From assembly GCA_041554195.1 (NCBI GenBank), contig JBFFMJ010000003.1:186001-250000 (forward strand): 64,000 nucleotides of DNA, given 5' to 3'. Below the pieces are notes generated by a model. The model was not told the DNA's origin and did no database searches. It saw nothing but the letters and a program-made list of their open reading frames with translations. Both the position numbers and the translations under genes were made by a program. Origin of the DNA: JAPHSX01 sp041554195. Its GTDB lineage: Bacteria; Pseudomonadota; Gammaproteobacteria; Thiohalomonadales; Thiohalomonadaceae. Shown one piece after another: positions 15,011 to 25,406 of the stretch; position 1 is the first letter of the stretch, and every line of letters begins with the position of its first letter.

Positions 15011-17542
15011 ATGGGTCATCCGTTTCACCACACATCCCGTCTTGTTGCTTCCCTCTATGACCGCGCAATTCTTGGTCACCCGCTACTCACCCTTGTGGTT
15101 ATCTTCTCAATTGTTTCTCTCCTTATCTCCGCGCTACCTCAATTCAGGCTCGATGCCTCGGCCGACACACTGGTACTGGAGAATGATGAGGCGCTGCAAT
15201 ACTACCGCTCGATTAAGGCCATTTACGGCTCTGATGACACCCTGATCCTCACCTACACTCCGCAGGCTCCCCTGTTCTCCGATGCGGTACTGGATGATCT
15301 GGGCCGGCTGCGCGATCAATTATCAGCGATGGAACGGGTAGCATCGGTGAACTCGCTACTCGACGTACCCCTCATTGAGAGCCCGCCAGTCAGCCTGAGT
15401 GATATCGCTGAAGAGCTCATCACCCTCGAACACCCCCGGGCCGAGCGCACGCTTGCCAGAGAGGAGTTTCTTAATAGCCCGCTCTACCGCAACCTTCTCA
15501 TCAGCCCCGATGGCAACACCACGGCACTGGAGGTTCTGTTTCGACGTGACCAACAGTGGCACCAGCTGCTGACCACACGTAACGCGCTGCGAGTACTGCG
15601 CCTGGAACGTAACTTAACGGCGGCGGAGACCGATTTACTTGCCCGTGCCGAGGCTCAATTTGATGCCTATAACGCCTCGCAACAGGCGCTGATGGAGCAG
15701 GATATCGCCACGGTACGCAGCATCATGGATGAGCACCGTGACAAGGCCACCCTCTACCTGGGTGGCGTGCCGATGATCGCCGCCGACTCTATCGACTTTG
15801 TGCGCCATGACCTGATGCGCTTTGGTGTCGGGGTGTTTGCCTTTCTGGTATTGCTCCTTACCCTTATCTTCCGCCGTGCACGCTGGGTCGTGCTGGCGAT
15901 GGTCACCTGCATCGTCGCCGGGGGCAGCATGATGGGGCTGCTGGGCCTCATCAACTGGCCGGTGACGGTGGTCTCCTCCAACTTTATCTCACTGCTGCTG
16001 ATCCTTACCCTGTCGCTACTGGTCCACCTTATCGTACGCTACCGCGAACTCCTCGCCAGCGACCACACCTCTGATCAGCGCACCCTCATACTGGCAACGG
16101 TGAAGAGCAAGTTTATCCCCTGCCTCTATACCGCAGTCACCACCATGGTCGCCTTCGGCTCACTGCTGGTCAGTGGCATTCGCCCGGTGATCGACTTTGG
16201 CTGGATGATGGTGTTTGGCATCACCATCGCCATGCTGCTCGCCTTCACACTGTTTCCCGCCGCACTGGTGCTACTTAAGCGCGAAAAGATGGCCGGCGAA
16301 AACACCATCACCGTAGCCATCACCCGTTTTCTGGCGCGCAGCAATGAGCGACACGGCAATAAGATTCTATGGGGATTTTTCCTGCTGAGTGTATTGAGTG
16401 TGATGGGGGTTTCAACACTCACGGTGGAGAACCGGTTTATCGATTACTACAAACCCTCCACCGAGATCTACCAGGGGATGGAGCTGATCGACCGCAAGCT
16501 GGGTGGCACCACACCGATGGATGTGATCATCGATGCACCAAAAAGTTTTTTTGACCAGGCCGAAACAGAAACCGACGAGCCCTTCGATGTCATCGATGAG
16601 CTGTTTGCCGATGAGCCGGTCGAGGCGGGACTCACCGGCAGCAGTTACTGGTTTAACAGTTTTACCCTGGGCCGGGTGGCCGAGATTCATGACTATCTTG
16701 ACTCACTGGATGAGAGCGGCAAGGTGCTCTCGCTAACCACCACCCTGCGCATGCTGGAAAAACTGGACCCTAATATCCTGCACGACAATTTCGCCCTCGC
16801 AGTGCTCTACAAACGACTACCGCAGGAGATACAAACCTCTCTCATCGACCCCTACCTGTCGGCCGATGGCAATCAGCTGCGCTTCAGTATCCGCGTCTTT
16901 GAATCAGACCCGTCACTAAAACGTGAACAGCTGATACAGAAAATCCAACACCACCTCACCACCGAGCTTGGACTGGCCGAGGAGCAGGTCCATGTCACCG
17001 GTATGGTGGTGCTCTACAACAATATGTTGCAGAGCCTGTTTCGCTCGCAAATTCTCACCATCGGCGTGGTATTCATCGCCGTGATGCTGATGTTCGCACT
17101 GCTGTTTCGCAACCTCTATTTGGCCTCGCTGGCGATCCTGCCCAACCTCTTCGCGGCCGCCATCGTGCTCGGCCTGATGGGCTGGCTGCGCATCCCGCTC
17201 GACATGATGACCATCACCATCGCCGCCATTGTCATCGGCATCGCGGTGGATGACACCATCCACTACATTCACCGTTTTAGTGAAGAGTTCAACCGTGATG
17301 GCGACTATCTCGCCGCCGCGCGGCGCAGCCACAACACCATAGGCCGCGCCATGTACTACACCACGGTCACCATCACCATGGGGTTTTCAATCCTCGCCTT
17401 CTCCAACTTTGTGCCGACCATCTACTTCGGCCTGCTCACCGGTTTTTCTATGATCGCCGCCCTGATCGCCGATATGACGCTGCTGCCGTCGTTGCTGATT
17501 CGATTTAAGCCGTTGGGGGTGGGGCGAGTGGGGAAAGAGTAG
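15011..17542 (+). CDS. RND/MMPL-superfamily exporter (COG1033 type)
   Basis: An 843-residue inner-membrane transporter with two repeats. Each has one helix (about 26-43; 445-465), a large periplasmic loop, then five helices (about 272-425 and 675-835). The signature GIAVDDTIHYIHRF near 745 is the proton-relay helix motif of the single-polypeptide RND group that does not need a separate outer-membrane tunnel. Such proteins export lipids or hydrophobic compounds; the substrate here is unknown. Start ATG 15011. No partner membrane-fusion gene is adjacent. Confidence 0.88.
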   Translation: MGHPFHHTSRLVASLYDRAILGHPLLTLVVIFSIVSLLISALPQFRLDASADTLVLENDEALQYYRSIKAIYGSDDTLILTYTPQAPLFSDAVLDDLGRLRDQLSAMERVASVNSLLDVPLIESPPVSLSDIAEELITLEHPRAERTLAREEFLNSPLYRNLLISPDGNTTALEVLFRRDQQWHQLLTTRNALRVLRLERNLTAAETDLLARAEAQFDAYNASQQALMEQDIATVRSIMDEHRDKATLYLGGVPMIAADSIDFVRHDLMRFGVGVFAFLVLLLTLIFRRARWVVLAMVTCIVAGGSMMGLLGLINWPVTVVSSNFISLLLILTLSLLVHLIVRYRELLASDHTSDQRTLILATVKSKFIPCLYTAVTTMVAFGSLLVSGIRPVIDFGWMMVFGITIAMLLAFTLFPAALVLLKREKMAGENTITVAITRFLARSNERHGNKILWGFFLLSVLSVMGVSTLTVENRFIDYYKPSTEIYQGMELIDRKLGGTTPMDVIIDAPKSFFDQAETETDEPFDVIDELFADEPVEAGLTGSSYWFNSFTLGRVAEIHDYLDSLDESGKVLSLTTTLRMLEKLDPNILHDNFALAVLYKRLPQEIQTSLIDPYLSADGNQLRFSIRVFESDPSLKREQLIQKIQHHLTTELGLAEEQVHVTGMVVLYNNMLQSLFRSQILTIGVVFIAVMLMFALLFRNLYLASLAILPNLFAAAIVLGLMGWLRIPLDMMTITIAAIVIGIAVDDTIHYIHRFSEEFNRDGDYLAAARRSHNTIGRAMYYTTVTITMGFSILAFSNFVPTIYFGLLTGFSMIAALIADMTLLPSLLIRFKPLGVGRVGKE

Positions 17543-17755
17543 TGCGGAATTGCCGAAAAGGGGCAGGAGATTTTATTCGAGTCTCTTCAAGGGGACGGAG
17601 GGGTTATTTCTTAATCCATTACTCGTTTGTGAATCCCTCCGTCCTTTCTGTGTGTTTTTATAATGCTTTATTTCCTCTTTACTGTTTCATCTGCCGGCCA
17701 CAAGCGGCTTCCCTTCAGGGTGGGTCTCCTTTTTCCAGCTACTGCAGGGCCTTGC

Positions 17756-18205
17756 TCACTCAGAGGCGGTGTATACCGGCACCGTGATCTCGGAAAAGCC
17801 ATGTTTTTCCCGCACATTTATCACAAGGTTGTAATTAGTACGGCAGGGGCGTGAAGGGTCTGCACGAAACTGCAAACGAAGCACCTGATAGCCACCAGGT
17901 GGGAGTTCTGAGTAGCGAGGAGAATAGCGCAGCTTACACCTGTCGCTGCTACCGGAAGTTGTGGCCAGATCGACATTAACAGCACGCCACTGTTCCGAAC
18001 GTTTGGCGATGGTGAGCTGCCCGTCTGATTTGCCGTGCATATCGAGCTGCGGAGGAGTTAGTGCCAGACCGCTGGCCACCGGTGCCGTCTCGGTAATCGT
18101 TGCGGTGACGGTTGCTGTGGCGCTCGCTGCTGCTGCATATCGTACACAGACAAGCATCGCGATAATCGCCATGCTCATCCCAATATGGTGTATCCGTACC
18201 GACAT
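17756..18205 (-). CDS. Exported protein with pilus-chaperone-like N-terminal fold
   Basis: A 149-residue protein. A signal peptide (about 1-28, IAIIAMLVCVRYAAA) is followed by a Thr/Ala-rich strand and one Ig-like domain: PQLDMHGKSDGQLTI, then CKLRYSPRY, PPGGYQVLRLQFR and a final NLVINVREKHG. The one-domain length and the PGGYQVLRL strand recall the N-terminal domain of periplasmic pilus chaperones, but the usual second domain is missing and no pilus genes adjoin. Start ATG 18205 is preferred over 18238. Function unknown. Confidence 0.6.
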   Translation of the reverse strand: MSVRIHHIGMSMAIIAMLVCVRYAAAASATATVTATITETAPVASGLALTPPQLDMHGKSDGQLTIAKRSEQWRAVNVDLATTSGSSDRCKLRYSPRYSELPPGGYQVLRLQFRADPSRPCRTNYNLVINVREKHGFSEITVPVYTASE

Positions 18206-18578
18206 AAGGAGTTCCCTCCCTCTCTTCCAGCCATTCATGGCAGCTTAAAGGATAGTTCACTACCCCTTTTATCCGAGTGAATTCATCGGATTCTTCTCAT
18301 TTTTGTGAACCCCGTCATAATAATCTTGCTTTTTTGCAAAGCCGCCCCTCATTACACGCTGCAAAATGCACCGCTTGTGACATTTGTAACAAAACAGGCT
18401 GTTAACATCCTTCTCTACCCACTCTTCACCCAAACCGGATGCATCATTTCATACCTGCAGTGAGCAGATCGTCCGCGATTCAACATCCTGAACCCAGCGG
18501 TTCTGCAGGGGTTGTGGATTGGCTTGATATTTTGTTTATACTCATCACGTTTACTACCCAACGAGAAGAGAGTCCGGC
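18206..18578. other. Intergenic region, nothing recognised
   Basis: About 370 bp between two divergently read small genes. It is comparatively AT-rich and holds a TATACT box at 18536-18541, about 38 nt before the gene at 18579, without a clear -35. A 152-codon minus frame across it has no homology or binding-site support. Confidence 0.4.
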
Positions 18579-18809
18579 ATGTGGAAACAGGTAGAAAATT
18601 ACGCCCTCAACTTTCACGATAAACCGCGCCGCTGCGCCATTCACCTGAAGCTGCATGATGGAAGTGATGCGGTAATGGACCACCTTACCAGCGAGGAGCT
18701 CGGTACACTGGGCAATATTCTGCGCAGTGAAGAACAGGTGTGGTACCACACCACCCGTGGCGACCTGACGGCGCACTCCGCGCCGCAGCATGAGGAAGAC
18801 CTGGATTAG
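18579..18809 (+). CDS. Small hypothetical protein
   Basis: A 76-residue acidic soluble protein (starts MWKQVENYALNFHDKPRR; ends in APQHEEDLD). A binding site (AGAAGAGAG) lies 8 nt upstream of ATG 18579. The pattern is two short strands around HLKLHDG and a helix at SEELGTLGNILR. No family recognised. The 290 bp after it hold no gene. Confidence 0.6.
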   Translation: MWKQVENYALNFHDKPRRCAIHLKLHDGSDAVMDHLTSEELGTLGNILRSEEQVWYHTTRGDLTAHSAPQHEEDLD

Positions 18810-19100
18810 TCTGACGGGCGCGACCATCGCGGCAAGCATTGCGGGTAAGCGAGGGGGGAAAACGGGGAGCCCCCCTTGATAGTGTTGCGGCAGGATACCG
18901 CTGCGGCAGCTCTCTTCTCTGCGCCTGCATCTCATCACTGAACAGCTTTACGACCGGGCCATATAGGGATTGGCCGCTGATGAGGAGTAACGCCCGCTCA
19001 GGGTGCCCTGCTAATTGTTAGCGCTCAGGTCAGGCGTCATGCCCACCACCAGTCCCTTGAACACCTGGTTGCAATGGATATTCAGGCACTGAATTTAGAT

Positions 19101-20120
19101 TCAGAGCGATTGAATGGCATTGGACATTTTCTTTATTTTTTCCTGATTTTCATCAAGCCAACTGGCGGCTCCTTGTATCCCTGCTCTTGCAGCCAGAATA
19201 TACGAGTAGGTTTTAAAGTTGCCGCTATTTTGTAAAGCAATCATATTTTTCGCGGCGTACTGCCAAGTAAAAGTGGCTTCTAAATTTTTATCTTCTATTT
19301 CACTACAAATCTGAATGAAACTAGTTAAAGCCTCAGTGTGACGAGCTAGATCAACTTTTGAGTCCTTGCTTTTTTCTGCTATTGAAGCTGCTGCAGCTAC
19401 TGATAACGCCAGCTCTATTGCGGTATAGTCACCCTCATCCTTTGGCGAGTTCGGATTTACAACAATATCCATACCACCATTTTCTTTTTGTTTTAAGCCC
19501 TGGTATAGAAGTGCATATATTTTTTTAGCGGCATCCTGGCTTCTTCTCGTGTTTGGCTCTAATAATACAAATTGCATATAAAAATAAAGTGCAGGAATTC
19601 GATAATTTTCGCTACGATAAATCTCGGCTATGAAGTAATAAGGAGACGAGTATCCGTTAGAATATTTTATTGCCTCCTTTAAATGAGCAATTGCTTTTTT
19701 ATCCTGGCGTATATTTGAGAATGTTACGGCAATATTTAAATGAAGATGAGAGTCGGTAGGGTCGACATTCAGCCCTTCTTCAAATGACTGTATGGCTTCT
19801 GCTGTTTTCCCTAGTTGTGAATAACAGCTCCCAAGAGCTACCGTGAATTTCTTTTGTAAACTAGACTCAAAACTTAAACCTTTTTTTGCTGCCTCAATGC
19901 ATTCTTCATTCTTCTTACTAACCATATATGAAAAAGCCAACTCATAAAGAGCAGGTAGATTGTTTGGCTCTAACTCCAACGCCTTCTTATATTGCTGCGC
20001 TGCTTTATCATAGCTGCCCTCATCATGAAGCTTTATACCTTCATTTATGTATTCATCCACTTCTGACGCCATGGCCCCGCTAGCAATGAGAATCAGTAAC
20101 AGCATAGAGGTTATTTTCAT
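19101..20120 (-). CDS. Exported tetratricopeptide-repeat protein
   Basis: A 339-residue protein with a signal peptide (about 1-18, LLLILIASGAMA). At least five TPR units follow, for example the unit around YDKAAQQYKKALELEPNN and the ones around TAEAIQSFEEGLNVDP and KKAIAHLKEAIKY (about 22-190). The C-terminal half is helical without clear repeats. TPR proteins scaffold complexes; the partner is unknown. ATG 20120 has AAAAGGAAC upstream. Lys- and AT-rich codon use sets it off from neighbours. Confidence 0.8.
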   Translation of the reverse strand: MKITSMLLLILIASGAMASEVDEYINEGIKLHDEGSYDKAAQQYKKALELEPNNLPALYELAFSYMVSKKNEECIEAAKKGLSFESSLQKKFTVALGSCYSQLGKTAEAIQSFEEGLNVDPTDSHLHLNIAVTFSNIRQDKKAIAHLKEAIKYSNGYSSPYYFIAEIYRSENYRIPALYFYMQFVLLEPNTRRSQDAAKKIYALLYQGLKQKENGGMDIVVNPNSPKDEGDYTAIELALSVAAAASIAEKSKDSKVDLARHTEALTSFIQICSEIEDKNLEATFTWQYAAKNMIALQNSGNFKTYSYILAARAGIQGAASWLDENQEKIKKMSNAIQSL

Positions 20121-20311
20121 GTAAGTTCCTTTTGTCACCTAACATTAAGTATCAGGCAAACTCCCCAATACCCCACGATCCTGCGTAAATACGAGCGAAT
20201 GGCCTGTACGTAATCATTTAGGGAAATGTTAGAAGTCTTCACCACGTCCCTGTATCACTTCACTATACCCATAAATATTATGAAGTTACTAGCGCAACAC
20301 TATTCCAGCAA

Positions 20312-21694
20312 CTAATGCCCCTCCTCCAGCATCTCCTGCCTGAAGATCGCACTATTGCTACCAATAATCGCGATCAGGATCGCCGAGTAAATAAAGGTGG
20401 AGAGCAGGATCACGCCGACCACTACGGCCTTGAACATTTCAAGGTGTTCAAAGCCTACGGGGATCATCATCAGCATCACCACCGACAGGCCGCCCTTGAT
20501 CCCGGCAAAGGTGAGTACGCCCCACCAGCGATAGTTCACATTTGCCATCTTGCGGGTCTGGTTGGTGATGATGGCGAACTTGGCCATCATCAATGCGCGG
20601 ATCACGGTGGTCACGACAAACATCGCCATGATCTCAAACTTGTACTGCAGCAGCAGTTCCAGGTCGATGATCTCCGCCATCGCCACAAAGAGTATGGTGT
20701 TCGCCACTATCGCCAGTAACTGCACATCCTCCTTGGTGCGCAGGTGACGCTCTCTCTCCTCGATATTGATTTTCAGGATGCTCAGGGCCGAGTCGATGAC
20801 ACGGCTGGAACTCTTTGCCGCCTGCGACTCCTGACGGATCTCCTGCTCCTCCTTTTCGATAATCGTCTCCTCCTGCTGGATGTCGCGGGTGAGGTTGTGA
20901 TGCAGGGTGAGGGTGGCGAAGATACAGCCGAGGATGCCGGAGAGGTGCATGTGTGAGTGACCGCCGAACAGGTTGAGCACGGCGTAAAAATGCTCGGACA
21001 GTTCAAAGCCGCCGTAGCCGGTCATGATCAGCAGCAGCAGCTCGGAGATGCGGTTTTCGGTGGTCTTCATCAGCACCAGACCGAGATAGCCGACCGCCAC
21101 GCCGACCGCCGCCGAGGCGAAGATGATCAGCAGGCTGATCTCGGTGACATAGCCTGCGGTGATCTCCCCACCATCGAGCGCATAGAGGCCGATGAAGACG
21201 AAGACGATCAGTGCTGTGGCATCGTTGAACAGGCTCTCGCCCTCGGCGAGGATCTTTAATTTATGCGGCAGCTCGAAGTTGGAGAAGATACTCACTACCG
21301 ATACCGGATCGGTCGCCAGAACCATCGCAAACAGCATCACGATGGCCGCCGCCGACAGGCGGTATTGGCCGAAGATAAAGTCTGCCGTGAACAGCGCGAT
21401 CACCACCGATAGCGACACCGCTACCACGGCGAGATAGAAGAGGCTCAGGCCGTGCTCCCTGAGGTCTTTTAACTTCAGTTCTAGCGTGTCGCCGATCAAC
21501 AGTATCGGCAGCAGCAGGATCACCAGCTGGGCAAACTGCTCCGCATCAGCGGTAAGCAGGAAGAGGTTATTGGACAGGGCGTGAAAGATAAAAGAGAGGA
21601 CGATCAGACTGAGCGGTGAGGGGATCCTGAACTTATCCTGCAGTAGCAGGGCAAGATAGAGAATCATCGAGATCGATAGTACCGTTAAAATCAT
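20312..21694 (-). CDS. CPA1-type sodium:proton antiporter
   Basis: A 460-residue membrane protein with about 12 helices. Hallmarks are the ATDPVSVVSIF segment (about 126-136) and the following GESLFNDATALIVF with the ion-binding ND pair (about 154-168). Between the helix bundles is an unusual charged cytoplasmic stretch (EETIIEKEEQEIRQE, about 272-286). The C-terminal GIKGGLSVVMLMMI is the other core helix. Exchanges Na+ (or K+) for H+ and supports pH or salt homeostasis. Start ATG 21694; an ATG at 21706 is possible. Confidence 0.9.
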   Translation of the reverse strand: MILTVLSISMILYLALLLQDKFRIPSPLSLIVLSFIFHALSNNLFLLTADAEQFAQLVILLLPILLIGDTLELKLKDLREHGLSLFYLAVVAVSLSVVIALFTADFIFGQYRLSAAAIVMLFAMVLATDPVSVVSIFSNFELPHKLKILAEGESLFNDATALIVFVFIGLYALDGGEITAGYVTEISLLIIFASAAVGVAVGYLGLVLMKTTENRISELLLLIMTGYGGFELSEHFYAVLNLFGGHSHMHLSGILGCIFATLTLHHNLTRDIQQEETIIEKEEQEIRQESQAAKSSSRVIDSALSILKINIEERERHLRTKEDVQLLAIVANTILFVAMAEIIDLELLLQYKFEIMAMFVVTTVIRALMMAKFAIITNQTRKMANVNYRWWGVLTFAGIKGGLSVVMLMMIPVGFEHLEMFKAVVVGVILLSTFIYSAILIAIIGSNSAIFRQEMLEEGH

Positions 21695-21750
21695 TGCTCT
21701 CTCCACGGCACCGGATCATGCCCGTTTATTTTTATTAAGTTTTTGGGCGA

Positions 21751-23502
21751 CTACTGATGTCGAAACAGCGGTGCCAGTTCACTGGGTGGTGACGCTGTAC
21801 TCTTCCCGCTCCGCGGTGCGTTAAAGGCCTCCCACAACGGCTCACCACGCCACTCGCTCTTTGCCCCACTATAGAGGACGCGGCTCAGCTCATCGATAGC
21901 CGCCGCCAGCTCACCACTCACGCGGCGCGCCAGTTCGCCCAGACTGGCAGGAGCTGCATCGGGCCACTGGCTCTGTGCCCAGCCCATTAACGCCTCTTTT
22001 GTCTCGCTGGCATTACCGCTGTGACACGCCGCTTTTACTTTTTTACGGACCGCCTTCAGGCTTTCGATGGCCTCGACCTTTGCGGCAGGCGTCGCATTGG
22101 ACTGCCTCGTACTACGCCACCACAGCAGCAGGGTGAACAACCAGCCAGCGGCCAGTACCAGCGCCAGCCACTGCCAGCGACGATCACTTCCCGTGGTGGC
22201 GGCGAGCGGACTCGCCTTCGGCTCCGCGATCGCGGTTAACGGCTGACTGGCCGCCTGCTGAACACCGCTTACTGCTGGTGGCATAGCCTGCGGCTCACTC
22301 CCCCCCGCAGCCGCCTTCACCTTGATCGTGCGTGCGTCCAGACGGGCCACCTCCTGTTTGCCGGTGTCGGTATTCCACCACGTCACCTCGAGGGCGGGGA
22401 GTGTCAGCTCACCGGGGGCGGTGGCGACCAGGGCGATCTTCTCCTGGCGCAGGGCGGTGATCCCCTGCGCCGAGGTAGTCTCCTTTAGCAGCGGCTGATC
22501 GGGATAACTCTTCAGCCCCTCCGGGGTAGCCATATTTAATGTCGGCAGCTGCGCGCTGGTGATGCCATCGACCAGCAGCGCCAGGGTGCGGGTGACCGGC
22601 TCACCCACCACCAGCCCCTGCTGCTCCGGCCACTCCTCGACCAGTTGCACACTCTTGGCCGGTAGCCACTGCTTGCCCGTGTAGCCCGCCGGGATTGCCT
22701 TGACCTCGCGTGTGACGCCCTTTGAGGTCACCCGTTTTATCTGGCTGCGCTGCTGTAGCGAGTCGAAGATCGACTGGCGACGATTGGTCGTTGTCACCAT
22801 CCGCCCGTCGAACAGAATAGGTTTTATCGACAGCTCACCACTCTGCTGCGGGTAGATGGCGTAGCGCCGTTCGATCACCGAGTAACGCTTGCCGTTAAAC
22901 ATGGTTTGATAATTACTGTCCTCGCCCAGGCGCTTGATCACCGCATCACCGGAGGCGAGCTCCGGCTCGGAGAGGCTACTGCCGTTGGCGATATTCAGCC
23001 CGGCATCGTGCGCCAGAAAGAGCTTAATGGTGTAGAGCAGCTGCTCCTGCACATAGAGCTCGGCCTGCCCGGCCTCGACCAGCACGAACAGCGCCTCGTT
23101 GTTCGCCGCACCATCGGGTGCTGTTGAGGCCGCCGCACGCTCCTTTACCCGCAGCGTAATGCGATTGCTCTGCTGATCGCCGACACGGATCGGCGGCAGC
23201 ACAAAGTTACCACTCTTTTTTGCCAGCAGTGTCAGGTTCCAGGTGATGGAGCGCGAGACATCGCCGTTAATCATCTGAAAGTTGCTGCTCTGCTGCTGGT
23301 TTACCACCTCGAACTCGCGCTCCAGCCAGGAGAAATCGGGCTCACCATCCACCGACCCATCGCTGCTCAAGGTCAGGGTGAAGGACTCATCCATGCCGAC
23401 CGGATTGCGGTCGACACTGAGTGTTAGCGCCGCCTGCAGGGTGGTGGATAACAGCAGGCCGGTGATGATGACCAGGCTGTTCAGTGTCACTCTCATTCTC
23501 AT
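21751..23502 (-). CDS. batD: BatD-like exported protein (aerotolerance operon)
   Basis: A ~583-residue protein with a signal peptide (about 1-25), tandem Ig-like/beta-sandwich domains (VDRNPVGMDESFTLTL; then NRITLRVKER at about 130), one membrane helix (WQWLALVLAAGWLFTLLLWW, about 440) and a cytoplasmic tail. This matches the BatD/oxygen-tolerance family. Last gene of the operon; its ATG 23502 overlaps the preceding stop (TAATG). BatD proteins are thought to sit in the inner membrane with the BatA/BatB von Willebrand proteins; the molecular job is unknown. Confidence 0.87.
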   Translation of the reverse strand: MRMRVTLNSLVIITGLLLSTTLQAALTLSVDRNPVGMDESFTLTLSSDGSVDGEPDFSWLEREFEVVNQQQSSNFQMINGDVSRSITWNLTLLAKKSGNFVLPPIRVGDQQSNRITLRVKERAAASTAPDGAANNEALFVLVEAGQAELYVQEQLLYTIKLFLAHDAGLNIANGSSLSEPELASGDAVIKRLGEDSNYQTMFNGKRYSVIERRYAIYPQQSGELSIKPILFDGRMVTTTNRRQSIFDSLQQRSQIKRVTSKGVTREVKAIPAGYTGKQWLPAKSVQLVEEWPEQQGLVVGEPVTRTLALLVDGITSAQLPTLNMATPEGLKSYPDQPLLKETTSAQGITALRQEKIALVATAPGELTLPALEVTWWNTDTGKQEVARLDARTIKVKAAAGGSEPQAMPPAVSGVQQAASQPLTAIAEPKASPLAATTGSDRRWQWLALVLAAGWLFTLLLWWRSTRQSNATPAAKVEAIESLKAVRKKVKAACHSGNASETKEALMGWAQSQWPDAAPASLGELARRVSGELAAAIDELSRVLYSGAKSEWRGEPLWEAFNAPRSGKSTASPPSELAPLFRHQ

Positions 23503-25406
23503 TACCACGGTTTGTCCTCTTCACCACGGAGCTCTCTCTGCCGCTTGTACTGGTATTCAAACTTGCGCCGCCACAACCCGCTCGGGTCATCGGGGATGCG
23601 CCGCAGCCACTGCTCGGTGGCCTGCAGCTGTTCGCGCTCTTCGGGGCTGAGTTGTGGCTCCTGCTCGGCCGACATCATCGCCTGCGCCTCGGGCTGCTCG
23701 CCCCCTTCTTTCTCATCTTTAGCCAGCTGTTCGGCCAGCTGCTGCGCCGCCTCATCCTCGGCGGCCTGCTCTTCAGCCGACTGGGACTTCCTGGCCTCTT
23801 CACCCTCAGAGCCAGACGGCTGATCATCCGATGGCTGCGATGAAGCAGACTCTTCACCCTGCTGCTGCTCTCCCTCAGATTCTGACGGTGATGATTCTCC
23901 CTGCTGCTCGCCGGACTGCTCAGACTCAGAGCTATCCTGCTGGCCCTGCTGCTCATCCTGCGACTCACTGGGATCGTTTGATGGCTCACCCGACTCGCCC
24001 GGTTTTCCCTCATTCTGCTGCTGCGACTCCTTGAGCCACTGTTTTACCTTGTCGCGGTTAAAGGCGGCATCCTCCAGCGTCGGGTCGAGCTTGAGTGCCT
24101 CTTCATAGGCCTGCAGCGCGGGTTCCAGCTGGCCCAGCTGCGACAGGGCATTGCCGCGGTTGTAGACGGCCTCGGCGCCTTCAAGCCCCTTCAGCTGCTC
24201 CAGCGCCTGCTGATAATTACCGGCACGATATTGCGCGGCGGCACGCCACTCTTTATTCTCAAACAGTTCGGCGGCACCCTTGCTGTCCCCCTGATCAAAG
24301 GCCTGCTGCGCCTGTTGATCACGAGTGCGCCACAACGTATCCATGCCGGCCGCCATGCTCTCACGCGGCAGCGGTAGCACCATCACCAGGGCCAGCAGCA
24401 ACACGCCGCGGCGAAAGGCGAACAGGGCAATAACGAGCAGCGGCAGCAGCAGCCACACCCCCTCCTCCTGCCACTGGTCGCTCACCATGTCCTCCACCGC
24501 CTCGCCCTTTTCCGTGGCCCCCTGCTGCTCGACCCGCGCCAGCAGGGCGTCGATGTCGCGCTCATCGGCGGAGAGCGGCTGATAAATGCCGCCACCCTGT
24601 TGTGCGGCGCGACGCATCTGTGCCGCATCAAGCGCGGCCAGCACGATATTGCCGTCACGGTCCTTCATAAAGCCGCCACCGGGCAGGGGGATAGGGGCCC
24701 CCTCCGTACTGCCGACACCCAGCAGGTGCAGCTGATAACCCTCGCCACGCAGCTGCCCGATAATCTCATTTAAGGCCGAAGGCGGTGCCCCCTCGATGCC
24801 GTCACTCACCAGCAGCAGGCTGCCGCTGATGCGACTGGCTTGGTGCAGCAGTTCGCGCCCCTTGCTCAGGGCGAGATCGGGACGTGAGCCCTGCGCCGGC
24901 ATCAGGTCGGTGGTAAGGCCAGAGAGCTGGCTGGCGATGGTCTGGCTATCGCTGCTGAGCGGGGTCACCACAAAGGCATCGGCGGCGTAAGCAATCAGGG
25001 CGGTCTCGCCCTCACGACGGCGCTGCAGAATATCCTTCAGCTTCAGTTTGGCGCGGGCCAGACGCGAGGGCTTGGTGTCGGTGGCATCCATCGAGCGGGA
25101 GAGGTCCAGCAGGATCACCAGTGATGAGGGCTGGCTGAAGACCGGCTGCTCCAGCTTCTGCCACACCGGACCTGCCAGCGCGGTGATCGCCAGCAGCCCC
25201 GCCAGGGTGATCATCGCCAGCGGCCAGCGACGCTGGCGCAGATTCTCGCCCACCAGCAGGTGGGGCAGCAGTGCAGGGTCGACCACCGACTGCCAGTTGC
25301 CCCCCTTCGCCTTGTTACGTGCCAGCAGCGCAACCAGAAACAGCAACGGCAGCACGGCCCAGAACCACTCGGGGCGGAGGAAATGGAGGGCCTCAAAATC
25401 AACCAT
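23502..25406 (-). CDS. BatB-BatC fusion: VWA domain plus TPR and acidic tail
   Basis: A 634-residue protein that joins two units often encoded separately. Residues 1-320 are BatB-like: helices at about 10-28 and 62-80, a von Willebrand A domain with intact metal site DLSRS (101-105), and a C-terminal helix. Residues about 355-450 hold TPR-like repeats (NRGNALSQLGQLEPALQAYE), as in BatC. A ~120-residue Ser/Gln/Glu/Asp-rich stretch and a basic end follow. ATG 25406 overlaps the batA stop (TGATG) and has GGAGG upstream, so I prefer it to 25421. Confidence 0.87.
   Translation of the reverse strand: MVDFEALHFLRPEWFWAVLPLLFLVALLARNKAKGGNWQSVVDPALLPHLLVGENLRQRRWPLAMITLAGLLAITALAGPVWQKLEQPVFSQPSSLVILLDLSRSMDATDTKPSRLARAKLKLKDILQRRREGETALIAYAADAFVVTPLSSDSQTIASQLSGLTTDLMPAQGSRPDLALSKGRELLHQASRISGSLLLVSDGIEGAPPSALNEIIGQLRGEGYQLHLLGVGSTEGAPIPLPGGGFMKDRDGNIVLAALDAAQMRRAAQQGGGIYQPLSADERDIDALLARVEQQGATEKGEAVEDMVSDQWQEEGVWLLLPLLVIALFAFRRGVLLLALVMVLPLPRESMAAGMDTLWRTRDQQAQQAFDQGDSKGAAELFENKEWRAAAQYRAGNYQQALEQLKGLEGAEAVYNRGNALSQLGQLEPALQAYEEALKLDPTLEDAAFNRDKVKQWLKESQQQNEGKPGESGEPSNDPSESQDEQQGQQDSSESEQSGEQQGESSPSESEGEQQQGEESASSQPSDDQPSGSEGEEARKSQSAEEQAAEDEAAQQLAEQLAKDEKEGGEQPEAQAMMSAEQEPQLSPEEREQLQATEQWLRRIPDDPSGLWRRKFEYQYKRQRELRGEEDKPW

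Noticed and set aside
18480..18938. 152-codon minus frame over the small gene at 18579
   Set aside because: Arg-rich, no motif and no binding site; the plus frame is better supported.
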